Positions 5,731 to 8,275 of a stretch of DNA of 8,275 bases are shown here, piece after piece. The notes beneath the pieces are model-generated. The model ran no database searches and had not been told where the DNA came from. It worked only from the letters and a program-made list of their open reading frames with translations. Each line of letters begins with the position of its first letter. Within the stretch, counting starts at the first letter, position 1. The stretch comes from Burkholderiaceae bacterium (GTDB taxonomy: Bacteria > Pseudomonadota > Gammaproteobacteria > Burkholderiales > Burkholderiaceae): NCBI GenBank assembly GCA_023253905.1, contig JALREG010000073.1, forward strand, positions 1 through 8,275. Reading direction: 5' to 3'. Both the position numbers and the translations under genes were made by a program.

Positions 5731-7710
5731 TTGGCTGCGATACAGGTTTTATTTGAAGAGGCGGGCGACTTCAAGGCGGCCACCGTGCTGAGCGAAGCCG
5801 GCGCGAGCCTGCAGGTGGAGCTCGCGAGCGGCCGTCGCGTCAAGATCAAGGCGGCGCATGTGATGCTGCGCTTTGACCGCCCATCGGTCGAGGCGCTGTT
5901 GCCCGCCGCCACCAAGCTCGCCGAAGAGCTCGACATCGAGTTTCTCTGGCAGTGCGCGCCTCAGGAAGAGTTTGGCTATGAGACGCTAGCGGCCGAGTAT
6001 TTCGGCGCCGCGCCCGATGCGATTCAGTCCACTGCACTGCTTCTGCGTCTGCATGGCTCGCCCATCCATTTTCAGCGCAAAGGCCGTGGGCAATATCGCG
6101 CCGCGCCTGAGGAAACCGTACGCACTGCGCTCGCCTCGCTCGCGCGCCGGCGGGAGATCGAGGCCCGGATCGAGGCGATGGCTGAACGACTGCGGGCGGG
6201 TGAATTACCGGCAGAACTTGCAGATCAGCCGGCCAGCCTGCTGGTTCGCCCCGACAAGCAGAGCATCGAGTGGCGTGCTTTCGATGCAGCGCTACGCACG
6301 AGCCACCTCACCCCTGAGCGGCTCCTGCTACAGGTGGGCGCGTTCGATTCGGCCCACGCGCTCCACTTCGGCTGCTTTGCGGCTGAACATTTTCCCGCCG
6401 GATTGCGATTCGAAGGACGCGCGGAAGCCACAGGGCTTGCCGCCGACCCGCACGCCGAGCTCGAACGCGCCGACGTTCAGGCTTTTTCGATCGACGATGA
6501 GACCACCACTGAGATCGATGATGCGCTGTCGGTCACGCCACTGGAGGGCGGTCGCTGGCGAATCGGCATCCACATTGCGGCGCCCGCACTCGCCCTGGCG
6601 CACGACTCACCGCTCGATCTGCTCGCCCGCGAGCGCATGTCCTCGGTGTATATGCCGGGCGACAAAATCACCATGCTCCCTGATCCGGTGGTCGCACGCT
6701 ATTCCCTCGATGCGGGGCGCGAAGTCGCTGCGCTCTCGCTCTACCTCGATGTGAGCGCTGATGGCAGCGACATCGAAGCCTCGCACTCGCGGATCGAGCG
6801 GGTTCCGATCGCAGCCAATCTGCGACATGAGCAGGTGTCGGCGCAGGTCACCGAAGCCGCACTCGCAAGCGACGACACCGCCCGAGACCTGCACTTCGGT
6901 CCTGCGCTGAGGGTGCTTTGGCGCGTGACGCTTGCCTCGGTCGCACGTCGCGAGCGCATGCGCGGCAAACCCGAGCCGCGCTTTCGCGCTGATTTCAGTT
7001 TCCGGATCGACCGGGGCCCCGATGGCGAGCGCGTGCGGATCGAGCAACGGCTGCGCGATGCGCCACTCGACCGGATCGTCGCCGAAATGATGATTCTTGC
7101 GAACAGCCAATGGGGGGGGCTGCTTGCCGAGCACGAGGTGCCGGGCATTTACCGCTCGCAGCAGGCGGGGCGGGTACGCATGAGCACCCAGGCGCTGCCC
7201 CACGAAGGTCTGGGCGTGAGCCAGTACATCTGGGCGACGTCGCCGCTCAGGCGGTATGTTGACCTGATCAACCAGCGACAACTCGTGGCGCTCCTGCGCG
7301 ATCAGCCGCCGCCGCTCGGTGCGAAAGATGCAGCCCTCTTTTCGATCATCTCGGCATTTGATGCACGGCACACCGCCTATCAGGATTTTCAGCAGCGGAT
7401 GGAACGGCTCTGGTGCCTGCGCTGGATCGCGCAGGAGCAGCTCGACCGCACCGACGCGGTGGTGGTGCGCGAAGACGTCGTGCGGCTCGCGCGCGCGCCG
7501 TTTTATTTCCGCCTGCCCGGCCTGCCCACTGTGGCGCCGGGGCGACGAATTGTGGTCGATCTGAGCGAGCCCGATGAGGTGGATCTTTCGGTCCAGGCGC
7601 GTTTTGTTGCGCTGTCCTCCGAGACTGATACAGACGACATTCAGGGCGAGGCAGCCCCTGCCGAGGAGACCCCGAGCCCCGCTCAGCCGGGCCCGACTGC
7701 AGCGGCCTGA
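5731..7710 (+). CDS. RNB-domain 3'-5' exoribonuclease (RNase II/R family)
   Basis: RNB enzymes degrade RNA processively from the 3' end with two metal ions. From TTG 5731 the product is 659 residues, beginning MAAIQVLFEEAGDFKAATVL, where the family's conserved N-terminus starts. The RNB core follows: AFSIDDETTTEIDDALSV contains the acidic cluster D255, E261, D263 and D264 (glutamate replaces the second of the four aspartates of E. coli RNase II), then SVYMPGDKITMLPDPV, a segment NSQWGGLL, GIYRSQ, and YIWATSPLRRYVDLINQRQL with the conserved arginine-rich TSPLRRY. The C-terminal stretch after about 570 is short and lacks an obvious classical S1 domain, ending in a Glu/Pro/Ala-rich tail. Closer to the shorter proteobacterial RNB proteins than to RNase R (813). 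It starts 82 bp after the dehydrogenase and may share its transcript. Confidence 0.9.
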   Translation: MAAIQVLFEEAGDFKAATVLSEAGASLQVELASGRRVKIKAAHVMLRFDRPSVEALLPAATKLAEELDIEFLWQCAPQEEFGYETLAAEYFGAAPDAIQSTALLLRLHGSPIHFQRKGRGQYRAAPEETVRTALASLARRREIEARIEAMAERLRAGELPAELADQPASLLVRPDKQSIEWRAFDAALRTSHLTPERLLLQVGAFDSAHALHFGCFAAEHFPAGLRFEGRAEATGLAADPHAELERADVQAFSIDDETTTEIDDALSVTPLEGGRWRIGIHIAAPALALAHDSPLDLLARERMSSVYMPGDKITMLPDPVVARYSLDAGREVAALSLYLDVSADGSDIEASHSRIERVPIAANLRHEQVSAQVTEAALASDDTARDLHFGPALRVLWRVTLASVARRERMRGKPEPRFRADFSFRIDRGPDGERVRIEQRLRDAPLDRIVAEMMILANSQWGGLLAEHEVPGIYRSQQAGRVRMSTQALPHEGLGVSQYIWATSPLRRYVDLINQRQLVALLRDQPPPLGAKDAALFSIISAFDARHTAYQDFQQRMERLWCLRWIAQEQLDRTDAVVVREDVVRLARAPFYFRLPGLPTVAPGRRIVVDLSEPDEVDLSVQARFVALSSETDTDDIQGEAAPAEETPSPAQPGPTAAA

Positions 7711-7722
7711 CAGCTGTTTTTC

Positions 7723-7750
7723 CGCGCATGCCGCCTGCGCGGCATGCGCG
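7723..7750. repeat. Perfect 12-bp inverted repeat (stem-loop) between the ribonuclease gene and mgtE
   Basis: The arms CGCGCATGCCGC (7723-7734) and GCGGCATGCGCG (7739-7750) pair perfectly around a CTGC loop. The hairpin starts 13 bases after the ribonuclease stop codon, where a terminator would be expected, but no T-run follows on either strand; a run of five Ts lies before it on the plus strand. It could be an atypical terminator, an mRNA 3'-end stabiliser, or a protein site. Confidence 0.75.
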
Positions 7751-7799
7751 CTCTGTGAGACGATTCGGGCTCACCTCCCCGATGCCTGCGCAGACGCCG

Positions 7800-8275
7800 A
7801 TGAACCCGAGCACCAACCCCCGCCGCGAGGGCCAGGAAACCGCCGCGCCGGCCGCCCCTGCGGACCGGCAGGCGTCGCTCGAACTCGAGACTCCGCGCCC
7901 GACCGAAACCCAAGCACACGCCCGCGAAAGGCCGGCTCGCAACGAACCGATAGAGACACCCGCCGCTACCGCTGAACCGGAATCCGGTGACGATCAGCAG
8001 CGCGATCCCGAGGAAGCCTCGCGTGCGCTAAACGAGGTGCAGGAACTCCTCCGACGTCACCGGGTGGTGCTCGACCTCGCCCATCGCCAACAACACGGTG
8101 AAGACGCTGAACGCCACTCTCTGGTGGAACAGCTCGTCGAGCGCCAGCATCTGAACGAACTGCGGCTGCGGTTGGAGCGGTTGCACCCTGCCGATGTGGC
8201 TTACATCCTCGAGGCGCTCCCGCAATCTGATCGGATCACCGTCTGGGATCTGGTGAAGGCCGAGCGCGACGGCGA
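7800..8275 (+). CDS. mgtE: MgtE-type magnesium transporter (5' part, runs off the right edge)
   Basis: MgtE is a homodimeric inner-membrane Mg2+ channel gated by its cytosolic N and CBS domains. An open frame runs 158 codons from ATG 7800 to the edge without a stop. Residues about 76-158 match the MgtE N-domain: LNEVQELLRRHRVVLDL, LVEQLVERQHLNEL, then LERLHPADVAYILEALP and ITVWDLVKAERDG, which are family hallmarks. CBS and membrane domains lie outside the window. Residues 1-75 are a low-complexity Glu/Pro/Ala/Arg-rich segment, likely disordered, that I do not expect in typical MgtE. The start is uncertain: an in-frame ATG at 7782 would add six residues, and neither has a visible Shine-Dalgarno sequence. 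It follows the ribonuclease and hairpin on the same strand, so it may have its own promoter, which I could not identify. Confidence 0.87.
   Translation, partial: MNPSTNPRREGQETAAPAAPADRQASLELETPRPTETQAHARERPARNEPIETPAATAEPESGDDQQRDPEEASRALNEVQELLRRHRVVLDLAHRQQHGEDAERHSLVEQLVERQHLNELRLRLERLHPADVAYILEALPQSDRITVWDLVKAERDG

Noticed and set aside
5193..5936. Minus-strand open frame of 247 codons across the dehydrogenase and ribonuclease starts
   Set aside because: It crosses two well-supported genes and has low-complexity composition with no recognisable motif.
6607..7371. Minus-strand open frame of 254 codons inside the ribonuclease gene
   Set aside because: Antisense shadow of a conserved RNB domain in high-GC DNA.
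7723..7750. Intrinsic terminator
   Set aside because: The stem is strong but no T-run follows on either strand, so it is listed as an inverted repeat only.
7346..7942. Minus-strand open frame of 198 codons over the ribonuclease end and the start of mgtE
   Set aside because: Arg/Ala-rich shadow; the plus strand carries recognisable RNB and MgtE sequence.

Overview
The window is ordinary chromosomal housekeeping DNA from a GC-rich (about 60-65% by eye) proteobacterium, most likely a betaproteobacterium. The assignment rests on three things: the accB-accC pair, the mpl-centred cluster, and the close resemblance of the RNB ribonuclease and MgtE N-domain to betaproteobacterial proteins as I remember them. 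A Rhodocyclales-like host is possible but not proven. I see no tRNA, rRNA, insertion sequence, CRISPR array, phage gene or defence gene.

The layout is two divergent gene blocks that start back to back near 2850-2888. The leftward block (minus strand) reads: a conserved protein of unknown function (2850-2254), a membrane-anchored TlpA-type thioredoxin-fold protein (2257-1713) broken by a one-base frameshift, a gap of about 190 bp, accB (1523-1041) and accC (1018 to beyond the left edge). accB and accC encode the biotin carrier and biotin carboxylase subunits of acetyl-CoA carboxylase, the first committed step of fatty-acid synthesis. The aroQ gene that often sits directly before accB is absent.

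The rightward block (plus strand) reads: mpl (murein tripeptide recycling ligase, 2888-4255), a YqiA-like alpha/beta-hydrolase overlapping mpl by one base, a FabG-like short-chain dehydrogenase (4908-5648), an RNB-domain 3'-5' exoribonuclease probably started from TTG at 5731 (to 7710), then a strong GC-rich hairpin and the 5' part of an mgtE-type magnesium transporter gene with an unusual low-complexity N-terminal extension (7800 to beyond the right edge).

No previously undescribed system is evident. The points most worth a second look are the frameshift in the TlpA-like gene, the uncharacterised 198-residue protein divergent from mpl, the very tight divergent start region, the TTG start of the ribonuclease, the 12-bp perfect hairpin after it, and the N-terminal extension of MgtE.
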